A stretch of DNA of 64,000 nucleotides from Maribacter sp. 1_MG-2023 (GCF_030547005.1 NZ_JAUOPN010000001.1:434001-498000); one strand, 5' to 3'; positions 1 through 7,248 are shown, counted from the first letter of the stretch. Numbers and translations: made by a program. Notes: a model not told the origin generated them from the letters alone.

Positions 1-181
1 TTAGGTACCTACGTTGTATATCGGTAGTACTATAAGAGATACCTCGGTATACATGACCTTCTTTTTCATTGCCGACCCCTGTTACATCCCAGTAACTGAA
101 GAAGTTTACTTCAATGTTGTGCAACGCCTCTTTGACATCGTCAAACTTTGATTTTCTGATAATTGCCTCGATTTTTTTCAT
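1..181 (-). CDS. nitrogen regulatory protein PII, partial (3' end outside window)
   Basis: First 60 codons of a PII (GlnB/GlnK) signal protein, the trimeric sensor of 2-oxoglutarate and ATP/ADP that gates ammonium uptake and nitrogen assimilation. The product begins MKKIEAIIRKSKFDDVKEAL, the usual PII opening. It then shows a VTGVG turn and the start of the T-loop with HVYRGISY, so tyrosines lie at 45 and 50, near the classical uridylylated Tyr51. The reading frame is still open at base 1. A perfect -7 box lies 20 bp upstream of the ATG. In this phylum the gene usually sits next to amt, but nothing left of the window can be seen, so GlnB versus GlnK is not assigned. Confidence 0.93.
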   Translation of the reverse strand, partial: MKKIEAIIRKSKFDDVKEALHNIEVNFFSYWDVTGVGNEKEGHVYRGISYSTTDIQRRYL

Positions 182-203
182 TTGAATAAGTTTTTGATAC
201 TGC

Positions 204-211
204 CAAATATA
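204..211 (-). promoter_or_regulatory. -7 promoter box of the PII gene
   Basis: On the minus strand this reads TATATTTG, an exact TAnnTTTG match. It would start transcription about 15 bases before the PII start codon. No TTG is seen at the usual -33 distance, which fits a promoter that needs an activator. Confidence 0.6.
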
Positions 212-226
212 TGTTAAAAACTTTCT

Positions 227-247
227 CACCCTAAAAATATTAGGGTG
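227..247. promoter_or_regulatory. palindromic operator-like site 1 upstream of PII
   Basis: CACCCTAA and TTAGGGTG form a perfect 8-bp inverted repeat around AAATA. It lies just upstream of the PII -7 box, at roughly -30 to -50, where an activator would sit. The CCCTAA/TTAGGG half-sites recur in the palindrome at 283-298. The regulator is unknown. Confidence 0.5.
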
Positions 248-282
248 TCAATGCAGATTTTTATCAGTATCATAATATATAC

Positions 283-298
283 CCCTAAAATTTTAGGG
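283..298. promoter_or_regulatory. palindromic operator-like site 2 upstream of PII
   Basis: CCCTAAAATTTTAGGG is a perfect 16-bp palindrome with the same half-sites as the repeat at 227-247. The two centres are about 53.5 bp apart, close to five helical turns, so proteins bound at both would lie on the same face of the DNA. Confidence 0.5.
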
Positions 299-472
299 TA
301 TTGCTAATAATGGGATGTATTATTGAAGATACTTAGAATAGAGATATGTGATTTGTAGACAATCATAGAATTATTGTCAGAAAAACAACTATTTATCTGA
401 CGATTGTTTAATAAAATCGCAAATACTTAAAAAAATGTATAAAAATAAAATAGTGGATGGTGAATGTTAAAT

Positions 473-844
473 CTATAACATTTTGCAAATCCATAGTCCT
501 AGAGATATAGCTAGTATGCCAATCGCTACACTTAAGCCCATATATAAGGATGTTTGAAGTAATGAAGATTCTTTAAGGATAATGTTGCTTTCTAATGCGA
601 ATGTAGAGAAAGTAGTAAAGCCTCCGCAGAAACCGGTGGCTAATAATAAAGTTTGATTTTCTGAAATGTAATTGTTCTTGAGAGAGAGACCTATTAGTAT
701 ACCTATAAGAAGGCAACCAATAATATTGACTAGAAATGTGCCTAGATAGAAATTTGAATAATAGGCGTTCAGATTTTTTGATATATAGTATCTTAAAATA
801 CTACCAAAACCGCCGCCTAAAAAAACCAGTAAAAATTGTTTCAT
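473..844 (-). CDS. crcB: fluoride efflux channel CrcB/FluC
   Basis: A 123-residue, four-helix inner-membrane protein of the CrcB/Fluc family, which forms dual-topology dimeric channels that let fluoride leave the cell. Family signatures are GGGFGSILRYYISK near the N-terminus, LGTFLVNIIGCLLIGIL in helix 2 and TGFCGGFTTFSTF in the region carrying the pore phenylalanines. The length is normal. It starts 18 bp after the stop of a 59-codon membrane-protein gene on the same strand, so the two are probably cotranscribed. I found no recognisable fluoride riboswitch upstream, so regulation is open. Confidence 0.93.
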   Translation of the reverse strand: MKQFLLVFLGGGFGSILRYYISKNLNAYYSNFYLGTFLVNIIGCLLIGILIGLSLKNNYISENQTLLLATGFCGGFTTFSTFALESNIILKESSLLQTSLYMGLSVAIGILAISLGLWICKML

Positions 845-862
845 ACCTTATAAAGGTAAAAA

Positions 863-1042
863 CTAAACTGCTTTCTTGTAGCTTGTAGTAAGTAAATCTA
901 ACGGATAGATTACAGAAGTTGGTTGTTTAGCTGATTTTTGAGATGGTGTTTTCGCTTTTTGTGAAACACTAATTAAGCTAATTGCAACTAACGCAATGTT
1001 AATGCCTACTAATACTAAAAAAATTGTAAGAAATGTCGTCAT
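863..1042 (-). CDS. 59-residue single-helix membrane protein, MTTFLT family
   Basis: Small protein starting MTTFLTIFLVLVGINIAL: one hydrophobic helix (about residues 4-25) followed by a Lys/Ser/Gln-rich, probably cytoplasmic tail ending TSYKKAV. No function is recognised. It is supported by an exact -7 box 30 bp upstream (1072-1079), by an 18-bp gap to crcB, and by its resemblance to the 28-codon gene at 16775-16861, which shares the MTTFLT-FLVL start. A role next to CrcB cannot be inferred beyond probable cotranscription. Confidence 0.6.
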   Translation of the reverse strand: MTTFLTIFLVLVGINIALVAISLISVSQKAKTPSQKSAKQPTSVIYPLDLLTTSYKKAV

Positions 1043-1071
1043 AATATATTACACCTTATAGATGAATAACG

Positions 1072-1079
1072 CAAAATTA
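1072..1079 (-). promoter_or_regulatory. -7 box for the 59-codon gene and crcB
   Basis: Reads TAATTTTG on the minus strand, an exact TAnnTTTG match 30 bp upstream of the ATG at 1042. Confidence 0.5.
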
Positions 1080-1159
1080 CGGTATTTGGTATATTAAACG
1101 TCGATAATCGGTGTTTTGTTGTGAAAATGTTAATTTTTGTGGTGTAGGAAAAAAATTAA

Positions 1160-1348
1160 CTATTCTTTTAGGAAAAACTTTATAAATAGTAGGAATGCTA
1201 CGAATAGTGTAAAGAAAACACCAATCCATTTAACACCTTTATAATTCTTTTGGTGCAATTTGAAGTCTTTTTTATAAGTGATGACAATAATAATGGCGAA
1301 AACCACTGCAAAAGCGATTGCAAAAATGATTTGTCCGGTGCTAAACAT
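1160..1348 (-). CDS. conserved small two-helix membrane protein
   Basis: A 62-residue protein with two predicted membrane helices (about 7-24 and 42-60) joined by a basic loop YKKDFKLHQKNYKGVKW. This resembles an uncharacterised small membrane protein common in Flavobacteriia. Its start lies 17 bp from an exact -7 box. It is divergent from the pyrophosphohydrolase gene at 1394. The function is unknown. Confidence 0.75.
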   Translation of the reverse strand: MFSTGQIIFAIAFAVVFAIIIVITYKKDFKLHQKNYKGVKWIGVFFTLFVAFLLFIKFFLKE

Positions 1349-1364
1349 ATTTCATATTTTTACG

Positions 1365-1372
1365 CAAAGTTA
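1365..1372 (-). promoter_or_regulatory. -7 box of the 62-codon membrane protein
   Basis: Minus-strand TAACTTTG, an exact TAnnTTTG match 17 bp before the ATG at 1348. It lies in the 45-bp gap between two divergent genes. Confidence 0.55.
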
Positions 1373-1393
1373 ACGGAAAACCGTATAATAAAG

Positions 1394-1780
1394 ATGAAAA
1401 ACAAAATCAAAGCAGTAGAAGAGTTTCATAATTCTTTTGGTCTAGGTGTTTCAGAAGATATGATTGCAGATTTAGGAGAAGCTAAAAATTCTTTGCGTTT
1501 CAATTTAATGGATGAGGAGAATAAAGAGTATTTAGAAGCAGCCCAGAATAATGACCTGGTAGAGGTTGCTGATGCCTTAGGTGATATGTTATACATATTA
1601 TGTGGTACTATTTTAGAGCACGGTATGCAGTATAAAATTGAAGAGGTGTTCAATGAAATACAAAGAAGTAATATGAGTAAACTTGGTGAAGATGGTAAAC
1701 CTATTTATCGTGAAGACGGTAAGGTGTTAAAAGGACCTAATTATTCGAAACCGAATATTGGTGTAATATTAGATAAATAA
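1394..1780 (+). CDS. MazG-like nucleoside triphosphate pyrophosphohydrolase
   Basis: A 128-residue all-alpha pyrophosphohydrolase of the MazG/phosphoribosyl-ATP pyrophosphohydrolase-like superfamily, which hydrolyses NTPs or dNTPs to the monophosphate and pyrophosphate. The metal-binding pattern is visible as DEENKEYLEAA and, one helix later, LVEVADALGDMLY (EExxE...ExxD type). The chosen ATG gives MKNKIKAVEEFHNSFG. The frame is open further upstream, but that part would overlap the divergent gene and has no family resemblance. The physiological substrate, house-cleaning versus a specific pathway, cannot be told. Confidence 0.85.
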   Translation: MKNKIKAVEEFHNSFGLGVSEDMIADLGEAKNSLRFNLMDEENKEYLEAAQNNDLVEVADALGDMLYILCGTILEHGMQYKIEEVFNEIQRSNMSKLGEDGKPIYREDGKVLKGPNYSKPNIGVILDK

Positions 1781-1808
1781 AAAAGGGGGCGATCCGCCCC
1801 CTTTTTTT
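1781..1808. terminator. bidirectional intrinsic terminator
   Basis: An A-run, an 11-bp stem (AAAAGGGGGCG with CGCCCCCTTTT), a three-base loop and a T-run. It lies between two convergent genes and serves both. Confidence 0.9.
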
Positions 1809-2878
1809 TATGCTTCTACTTTAAAACGCCATCCGAATTTATCTTCAGACTTATTGTACTGTATATCTGTTATAATTTTCTTTAATTTTTGTGCGTAGCT
1901 ATTTTCTAGCTCTGGCAACTCATAATCTGTATCTCTAAAACCGAAACCGGCAATTGGTGAAATAACGGCTGCTGTACCAGCACCGAACATTTCTTTTAAA
2001 GAACCATCTTTAGCTGCATCAACAACTTCTTTAACCGTAATTTTTCTAACCTCGGTTTTTATACCTTGGTCTTTAGCGATATCTAAAATACTTTTTCTGG
2101 TGATACCATCAAGAATACGATCACTAGTTGGGCCTGTTAATAAGGTATCATTAATTCTAATGAAGATGTTCATTGCACCAGCTTCTTCAATATATTCGTG
2201 GGTAGTGTCATCTGTCCAAATTACTTGGTTGTATCCTTTTGCTACCGCTAATTGGGTAGGGTAGAATTGACCTGCATAATTACCTCCCGCTTTTGCGAAA
2301 CCAACACCACCGTTTGCTGATCTAGAATATTTCTCTTCAATAAGTACTTTTACTTTACCAGAAAAATATGCCCCAGAAGGTGCACAAGCGATAATGAATT
2401 TATATTCATCGGCCGGTGAAGCATGAAAGCCATTTCCAGAAGCGAACATAAAAGGTCTTATATATAATGAACTACCTTCTTGGGTAGGTATAAAATCTTT
2501 GTCTAGGTTAAGTAACGTAGTTAGACCCTCCATAAAGTAATCTTCAGGAATTTGAGGTATACACATTCGTTCCGCAGAAATATTAAAACGCTTGTGGTTT
2601 TCTAATGGTCTAAATAGGTAGACATCATTATTTTCATCCTTATAGGCTTTCATACCTTCAAAAATAGATTGTCCGTAATGGAAAATCTTCGAAGATGGAT
2701 CTAGCGTAATTGGTTGGTAAGGCGTAATTGTTGGCATTTCCCAAGCACCATTTTTGTAGGTACAGACCATCATATGGTCTGAAAATACAGAACCAAAAGC
2801 AAGATTGTTAAAATCTACTTGGTCAATTTTAGAGGTTTTTACCTTTTCTATTGTGATATCTTTCGTTGCAATACTCAT
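1808..2878 (-). CDS. ilvE: branched-chain amino acid aminotransferase
   Basis: A 356-residue PLP-dependent fold-type IV transaminase that interconverts Leu/Ile/Val and their 2-oxo acids using glutamate/2-oxoglutarate in the cytosol. The PLP lysine is Lys196 in FAKAGGNYAG. Other signatures are FHYGQSIFEGMKAY (63-79), the RPLENHKRFN substrate region and EEAGAMNIF followed by GITRKSILDIA. Length and motif order fit the larger (type II, eukaryote-like) IlvE subfamily found in Bacteroidota. A near-consensus -7 box, GATATTTG on the minus strand at 2911-2918, precedes it. The shared terminator at 1781-1808 ends it. Confidence 0.95.
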   Translation of the reverse strand: MSIATKDITIEKVKTSKIDQVDFNNLAFGSVFSDHMMVCTYKNGAWEMPTITPYQPITLDPSSKIFHYGQSIFEGMKAYKDENNDVYLFRPLENHKRFNISAERMCIPQIPEDYFMEGLTTLLNLDKDFIPTQEGSSLYIRPFMFASGNGFHASPADEYKFIIACAPSGAYFSGKVKVLIEEKYSRSANGGVGFAKAGGNYAGQFYPTQLAVAKGYNQVIWTDDTTHEYIEEAGAMNIFIRINDTLLTGPTSDRILDGITRKSILDIAKDQGIKTEVRKITVKEVVDAAKDGSLKEMFGAGTAAVISPIAGFGFRDTDYELPELENSYAQKLKKIITDIQYNKSEDKFGWRFKVEA

Positions 2879-2986
2879 GAAATACGTAACTTTAGTTGAT
2901 TAAAATTAAACAAATATCCCTACTAGCACTTCTTTTTTAGTTTTAAATTGATGAGTTTTGCAGGTATATCAACATTTTTAGGATTT

Positions 2987-3466
2987 ATGAAAGGATTTAA
3001 CATATTACTTGTGTTTTTATTTGGGTTTTTCACTTGTCTTGCACAGCAAGATGTAGCTAATAGTTCATCAAAATTTTATGGTGATGAATTTAAAATTACC
3101 GAATTAAGTCATAAAGATGATGTCATGAAGCAATTTGCATCAATGGCTGTAGCTGACTCTTTGAACCTTCAATTTAAAACTAAGGTAAAAGAGGTTTGCA
3201 AAGTAAAAGGTTGTTGGATGATTGTTGAGCTACCAAAAGGTGAGCAAGCAATGGTGCGATTTAAAGATTACGGATTCTTTATGCCTGCAGATATTTTAGA
3301 GAAAGAAGTTGTTTTAAACGGATTGGCATTTGTGGAAGAAATGAGTGTTGGTGATCAACAGCATTATGCAAAAGATGGTGGTAAAACAGAAGAAGAAATA
3401 GCAAAAATTACAACACCGAAAAGAACATATAGTTTCGAAGCATCGGGTGTGTTAGTTCCAAATTAA
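2987..3466 (+). CDS. DUF4920 secreted protein
   Basis: A 159-residue exported protein. Residues 1-20 (MKGFNILLVFLFGFFTCLAQ) form a clear signal peptide ending at AQ. The DUF4920 body includes KFYGDEFKI, a CKVKGCWM pair of cysteines and VRFKDYGFFMPADI. An upstream in-frame ATG (2948) would add 13 residues before the signal peptide and is less likely. The function of DUF4920 is not known; the CKVKGC motif could bind metal or form a disulfide. It is followed after one base by mnmD, so the two form an operon. Confidence 0.8.
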   Translation: MKGFNILLVFLFGFFTCLAQQDVANSSSKFYGDEFKITELSHKDDVMKQFASMAVADSLNLQFKTKVKEVCKVKGCWMIVELPKGEQAMVRFKDYGFFMPADILEKEVVLNGLAFVEEMSVGDQQHYAKDGGKTEEEIAKITTPKRTYSFEASGVLVPN

Positions 3467-3467
3467 T

Positions 3468-4130
3468 TTGAAAAGAGAAATTATTACTACAGGCGATGGT
3501 TCTAAAACCATCCAGATTATGGACTGGCAAGAGCAGTACCACTCAAAACATGGTGCTATTCAAGAAGCTTATCATGTATTTATTAAATCGGGTTTAGATT
3601 TATTTAATGACCAAAAAATTCAAATTCTAGAAATTGGTTTTGGCACTGGACTAAATGCGTTTATCACTCTTATTGAATTTGAAAAACGCAATCTGCAAAT
3701 AAAATATACAGGTGTAGAGGCTTATCCGGTTTCAAATGAAGAGCTCGAACAATTAAATTATATAGAAGAATTAAAATCGCTTTCTAGAAAAGATGATTTT
3801 GATTTAATGCATTCGGCACCTTGGGGGCAAGAAATAGAAATTTCTAAAAATTTTAGTCTAAACAAGCAACAGAAATTCTTTAAAGAGATTGATGCTCTCA
3901 ATACTTATGATCTTATTTATTTTGATGCTTTTGGGGCTCGTGTACAGCCAGAATTATGGACAGTCGAAATTTTTCAAATCATGTTCAATGCTATGAAGAT
4001 TGGTGGGTGCTTAGTTACGTATGCAGCTAAAGGGAGTGTTAGGCGGGCTATGTTAGAAGTTGGGTTTCTTGTAGAACGACTTCCTGGACCTCCTGGTAAA
4101 AGAGAAATGCTACGAGTAAGAAAACAATGA
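3468..4130 (+). CDS. mnmD: tRNA (mnm5s2U34) methyltransferase MnmD
   Basis: A 220-residue SAM-dependent methyltransferase equivalent to the methylating half of MnmC. It converts nm5s2U34 to mnm5s2U34 in the wobble position of tRNAs. Motifs are the SAM loop LEIGFGTGLNAF (about 54-65), DLIYFDAFGARVQPELW and the C-terminal VERLPGPPGKREMLRV, all family hallmarks. The start is TTG at 3468: the conserved N-terminus KREIITTGDGSKT lies right behind it and there is no nearby ATG. The FAD oxidase half of MnmC is absent, as usual for stand-alone MnmD. Confidence 0.92.
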   Translation: MKREIITTGDGSKTIQIMDWQEQYHSKHGAIQEAYHVFIKSGLDLFNDQKIQILEIGFGTGLNAFITLIEFEKRNLQIKYTGVEAYPVSNEELEQLNYIEELKSLSRKDDFDLMHSAPWGQEIEISKNFSLNKQQKFFKEIDALNTYDLIYFDAFGARVQPELWTVEIFQIMFNAMKIGGCLVTYAAKGSVRRAMLEVGFLVERLPGPPGKREMLRVRKQ

Positions 4131-4243
4131 TTTTTTCCGTGTTAATATAACTTTAACGCGCTGCACATCAATAGGTTCGGCAACAATGTTAAATCGGAAT
4201 TAAATTGTGTATCAACATACTTCAAAAATGATACCTTTATTCC

Positions 4244-5206
4244 ATGAAACTATTGATAACAGGTGCGACAGGTTTGGTAGGTAGCGAGTTGGTATCTCAA
4301 TGCCATAAAAAAGGTTATACCGTTAATTACCTAACCACACGTAAAAACAAAATTGTTTCAGAAAATAACTACCAAGGTTTCTTCTGGGATCCTAAATCTA
4401 GTGAAATAGATGCCGGGTGTTTAGATGGTGTTTCTGTCATAATCAATTTGGCAGGTTCAAGTATTTCTAAACGTTGGACGAGTAGTTATAAGAAAGAAAT
4501 TATAAATAGCAGGGTTAATACGTTAGAGTTGCTAAAGAGTATACTTTTAGCGAATGAAAATCATACCGTAAAATCACTTATTTCTGCATCTGCAATTGGT
4601 ATTTATCCCGATTCCGTAAGTAACTATTACACTGAAGACGAAGCTGCTGTTGATGATAGTTTTTTAGGAGAGGTAGTAGCTATTTGGGAGAAGAAAATTA
4701 ATGAATTTAAATCTTTAGGATTAAAAGTTGCTAAAGTCCGTATTGGGCTTGTAATGTCTAAAGATGGCGGTGCGTTACCAGAAATGGTAAAACCGGTTAA
4801 GTATTACGTAGGGGCAGCTTTTGGTTCGGGTCAGCAATGGCAATCTTGGATTCATATAACAGATTTGGCAGCTATTTTTCTACACATAATTAAGTACGAA
4901 TTAAAAGGTACATTTAATGGTGTTGCGCCAAACCCTGTAACTAATGTTAAGCTCGTAAAAGAAATTGCAAAAGCATTAGATCAGCCACTTATATTGCCAA
5001 ATATCCCAAAATTTGTCATGTATACTGTACTTGGTAAAATGGCATATATCTTATTTGCAAGTCAACGTGTTAGCAGTAAAAAAATAGAAGAAGAAGGTTT
5101 TATTTTTAAATATGCGAATATTTGTCAAGCACTCGGGTCAATTTATGATACCAATGCTGAATGTGTTGATTCTAAAAATAAAGTAACAAAACAATTTGTG
5201 TCTTAA
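4244..5206 (+). CDS. TIGR01777 family NAD(P)-dependent epimerase-like protein
   Basis: A 320-residue extended short-chain dehydrogenase with the nucleotide-binding motif TGATGLVG (6-13), GSSISKRWT, SASAIGIYP and a C-terminal DUF1731-like segment from about residue 225 on (APNPVTNVKLVKEIAKAL, then FASQRVSSKKIEEEGFIF). Members resemble sugar epimerases and YfcH/SulA-related proteins, but no substrate is established. The near-consensus box TACCTTTA (4232-4239) lies only 4 bp from the ATG, so it may instead be coincidental. It ends at the terminator at 5234. Confidence 0.88.
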   Translation: MKLLITGATGLVGSELVSQCHKKGYTVNYLTTRKNKIVSENNYQGFFWDPKSSEIDAGCLDGVSVIINLAGSSISKRWTSSYKKEIINSRVNTLELLKSILLANENHTVKSLISASAIGIYPDSVSNYYTEDEAAVDDSFLGEVVAIWEKKINEFKSLGLKVAKVRIGLVMSKDGGALPEMVKPVKYYVGAAFGSGQQWQSWIHITDLAAIFLHIIKYELKGTFNGVAPNPVTNVKLVKEIAKALDQPLILPNIPKFVMYTVLGKMAYILFASQRVSSKKIEEEGFIFKYANICQALGSIYDTNAECVDSKNKVTKQFVS

Positions 5207-5233
5207 AGTTCAAACTATTTGTCAGATATAATG

Positions 5234-5260
5234 AAATCCGCTTTTGGCGGATTTTTTTTT
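5234..5260 (+). terminator. intrinsic terminator
   Basis: AAATCCGC and GCGGATTT form an 8-bp stem with loop TTTTG, followed by a long T-run. It separates the epimerase-like gene from the grpE promoter. Confidence 0.88.
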
Positions 5261-5276
5261 AAACTTTTGTGACATT

Positions 5277-5308
5277 TTGACATTTTTAAAGAATTGGCAG
5301 TACTTTTG
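5277..5308 (+). promoter_or_regulatory. grpE-dnaJ promoter (-33 and -7)
   Basis: A TTG at 5277-5279, 21 bp, then TACTTTTG at 5301-5308, an exact Bacteroidota promoter. It places the transcript start near 5315, downstream of the in-frame ATG at 5294. This fixes the grpE start at 5345. No CIRCE-type inverted repeat is seen nearby. Confidence 0.75.
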
Positions 5309-5344
5309 CCTGCTTTTAATCAGCGATTTAAATTACAATATATT

Positions 5345-5902
5345 ATGAGTGATAAAGAAAACACTTTGGATGATGAATTCTTGGATGATGAGCTATTGGA
5401 AGGTCAAGAGCAAGAACAAAAGCTAGAGAATGAAGAGGAAGAAGAAGAAAAGTCGGTAGAAGAAACGCTTAGCGATGAACTAGCGAAAGAAAAAGATAAG
5501 TTTTTAAGATTGTTTGCAGAATTCGAGAATTATAAAAGACGTACTTCTAAAGAACGTATGGAGTTGTTTAAGACTGCTGGGCAAGAAGTAATTGTTTCAT
5601 TATTACCAGTTTTAGATGATTTTGATAGAGCTATGAAAGAATTGGCAAAATCAGAAGATAAAGAAACTTTTACCGGTATCGAGCTAATTAATGTTAAGCT
5701 AAGAGAAACTCTTAAGGGCAAAGGTTTAGAAATGGTTGAAGCTAATGCAGGTGATGTTTTTGATGCAGAAATACATGAAGCAATAACTCAAATACCAGCT
5801 CCTGATAAGAAGATGAAGGGTAAAATTATCGACGTTATCGAAAAAGGATTTAAGTTGGGCGACCGTATTATCAGGCATCCAAAAGTAGTAGTAGGAAATT
5901 AA
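5345..5902 (+). CDS. grpE: nucleotide exchange factor GrpE
   Basis: A 185-residue cochaperone that releases ADP from DnaK. The first 45 residues are very acidic (DDEFLDDELL and a run of glutamates). A long dimerising helix follows (LSDELAKEKDKFLRLFAEFENYKRRTSKERMEL) and then the beta domain with the family signature near KGKGLEMVEANAGDVFDAEIHEAI. The frame continues 17 codons upstream to an ATG at 5294, but that codon precedes the predicted transcript start, so MSDKENTLDD is chosen. dnaJ follows after 9 bp. dnaK is not in the window. Confidence 0.95.
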   Translation: MSDKENTLDDEFLDDELLEGQEQEQKLENEEEEEEKSVEETLSDELAKEKDKFLRLFAEFENYKRRTSKERMELFKTAGQEVIVSLLPVLDDFDRAMKELAKSEDKETFTGIELINVKLRETLKGKGLEMVEANAGDVFDAEIHEAITQIPAPDKKMKGKIIDVIEKGFKLGDRIIRHPKVVVGN

Positions 5903-5911
5903 AAAATTGGA

Positions 5912-7033
5912 ATGAAGGAAGATTATTATGAAGTATTAGGCATCAGTAAGAGTGCAACTGCTGCAGAAATAAAAAAAGCATACCGTAAAAAGGCATTGCA
6001 GTATCACCCTGATAAAAACCCAGGAGATAGTTCTGCCGAAGAGAAATTCAAGAAATCTGCTGAAGCTTATGAAATATTAAGTGATGCCGATAAGAAAGCT
6101 CGTTACGATCAGTTTGGTCATTCTGCCTTTGAAGGTGGTGGCGGCGGCGGTTTTGGCGGCGGCGGTATGAATATGGATGATATCTTTAGCCAATTTGGTG
6201 ATATTTTCGGCGGCGGCTTCGGCGGCGGCGGCTTTGGTGGCTTCGGCGGTGGCGGTGGTCAACGAAGAGTAAAAGGGAGTAATCTGCGAATTAGGGTTAC
6301 ATTGACATTAGAAGAGATTGCAAATGGTGTAGAGAAAAAAGTTAAGGTAAAACGAAAAGTTCAAGCAGAAGGGGTTACCTATAAAACATGTACTACTTGT
6401 AATGGTAGAGGACAGGTGACAAAAATTCAGAACACGATACTTGGTAGAATGCAAACAGCAGCTGTTTGTAGTACTTGTGGAGGTAGTGGTCAAATTTTGG
6501 ATGGAAAACCTGGTGATGCAGATGCACAAGGACTTAAAGTTGCTGAAGAAACCGTGTCTATTAATATACCTGCAGGTGTAGAAGAAGGCATGCAATTGAA
6601 AGTACCAAATAAAGGGAATGATGCTCCAGGAAACGGAGTGCCAGGAGATTTGTTAGTTGCCATAGAAACACAAGAACACAGTACATTAAAGAGAGAAGGT
6701 GATAATCTTCATTATGATCTTTATGTAAGTATTTCTGAAGCTGTTTTAGGAACTTCAAAAGAAATCGATGCCGTTGGTGGTAAAGTTCGTATTAAGTTAG
6801 AGGCAGGTATTCAATCTGGTAAAATACTCAGACTTAGAGGTAAAGGTATTACGAGTTTAAATGGTTATGGTGCTGGAGATATATTGGTACACGTAAACGT
6901 TTGGACACCTAAAGAGTTGAATAAAGAACAGAGAGAATTCTTTGAGAAAATGCAGGGCAATGACAATTTTGAGCCTAAACCAGAGAAATCTGATAAGTCA
7001 TTTTTTGAAAAAGTAAAAGATATGTTCTCGTAA
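5912..7033 (+). CDS. dnaJ: chaperone DnaJ with a two-motif cysteine-rich domain
   Basis: A 373-residue Hsp40 that delivers substrates to DnaK and stimulates its ATPase. The J domain occupies 1-70 with HPD in [11 protein letters not shown] Gly/Phe linker at about 72-120 is almost pure Gly, Phe and Asp. The cysteine-rich region keeps only two CxxCxGxG motifs, CTTCNGRG and CSTCGGSG, instead of four. Spacing and flanking residues (GQV after the first) match motifs 2 and 3, i.e. zinc site II, used for DnaK. Motifs 1 and 4 (site I) are missing. The two C-terminal beta domains are complete. Confidence 0.95.
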   Translation: MKEDYYEVLGISKSATAAEIKKAYRKKALQYHPDKNPGDSSAEEKFKKSAEAYEILSDADKKARYDQFGHSAFEGGGGGGFGGGGMNMDDIFSQFGDIFGGGFGGGGFGGFGGGGGQRRVKGSNLRIRVTLTLEEIANGVEKKVKVKRKVQAEGVTYKTCTTCNGRGQVTKIQNTILGRMQTAAVCSTCGGSGQILDGKPGDADAQGLKVAEETVSINIPAGVEEGMQLKVPNKGNDAPGNGVPGDLLVAIETQEHSTLKREGDNLHYDLYVSISEAVLGTSKEIDAVGGKVRIKLEAGIQSGKILRLRGKGITSLNGYGAGDILVHVNVWTPKELNKEQREFFEKMQGNDNFEPKPEKSDKSFFEKVKDMFS

Positions 7034-7065
7034 GTTCTAAATAACTCGTTTTTAAATAAAAAACG

Positions 7066-7073
7066 TATATTTG
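7066..7073 (+). promoter_or_regulatory. orphan -7 box in the dnaJ 3' flank
   Basis: TATATTTG, an exact TAnnTTTG match, with no coding start downstream until 7271. It lies just before two hairpins and could drive a short untranslated RNA. Confidence 0.35.
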
Positions 7074-7077
7074 AGAT

Positions 7078-7162
7078 AATATTGGGCAACCAATATTAAT
7101 TTTCTTTTTCATAGCAATTTTTTTCCCATCCTTGATTTATCAAGGGTGGGTTTTGCTTTTTA
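7078..7162 (+). ncRNA. candidate small RNA or dnaJ 3' leader-terminator structure
   Basis: About 85 bases with no coding potential. A perfect 9-bp hairpin TAATATTGG/CCAATATTA closed by a GCAA (GNRA) loop begins at the predicted start of the orphan promoter. A U-rich linker follows, then an 11-bp stem at 7125-7150 ending in T-runs. It could be an independent small RNA, or simply the dnaJ terminator with an extra stem; the sequence alone does not decide. Confidence 0.3.
7125..7162 (+). terminator. intrinsic terminator after dnaJ
   Basis: CCCATCCTTGA pairs with TCAAGGGTGGG (11 bp, one G-T pair) around TTTA. It is followed by TTTTGCTTTTT. Confidence 0.8.
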
Positions 7163-7248
7163 GGGCAAAATAGTTTTTACTTTATAAGCTTTATAACTGG
7201 TATCCTATAAAGGAATCATAAAGAGTATAGCTAGTCAAAACAATTCAA

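Noticed and set aside
227-300. TTAGGG repeats as telomere-like sequence
   Set aside because: Only two copies, in palindromic and not tandem order, within a promoter region.
845-1080. A fluoride riboswitch upstream of crcB
   Set aside because: I looked for the conserved pseudoknot-type core and saw no convincing match in the leader or ahead of the 59-codon gene.
5294-5344. ATG at 5294 as the grpE start
   Set aside because: It lies upstream of the -7 box TACTTTTG (5301-5308), so it would not be in the transcript. The ATG at 5345 gives the normal acidic N-terminus.
6135-6255. GGC-rich stretch in dnaJ as a repeat or insertion
   Set aside because: It is the coding sequence of the Gly/Phe linker, normal for DnaJ, with no flanking duplication.
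6077-6262. Ala/Thr-rich antisense frame within dnaJ
   Set aside because: It is the complement of the Gly-rich GGC/GGT codon run of the G/F linker, a composition artefact.
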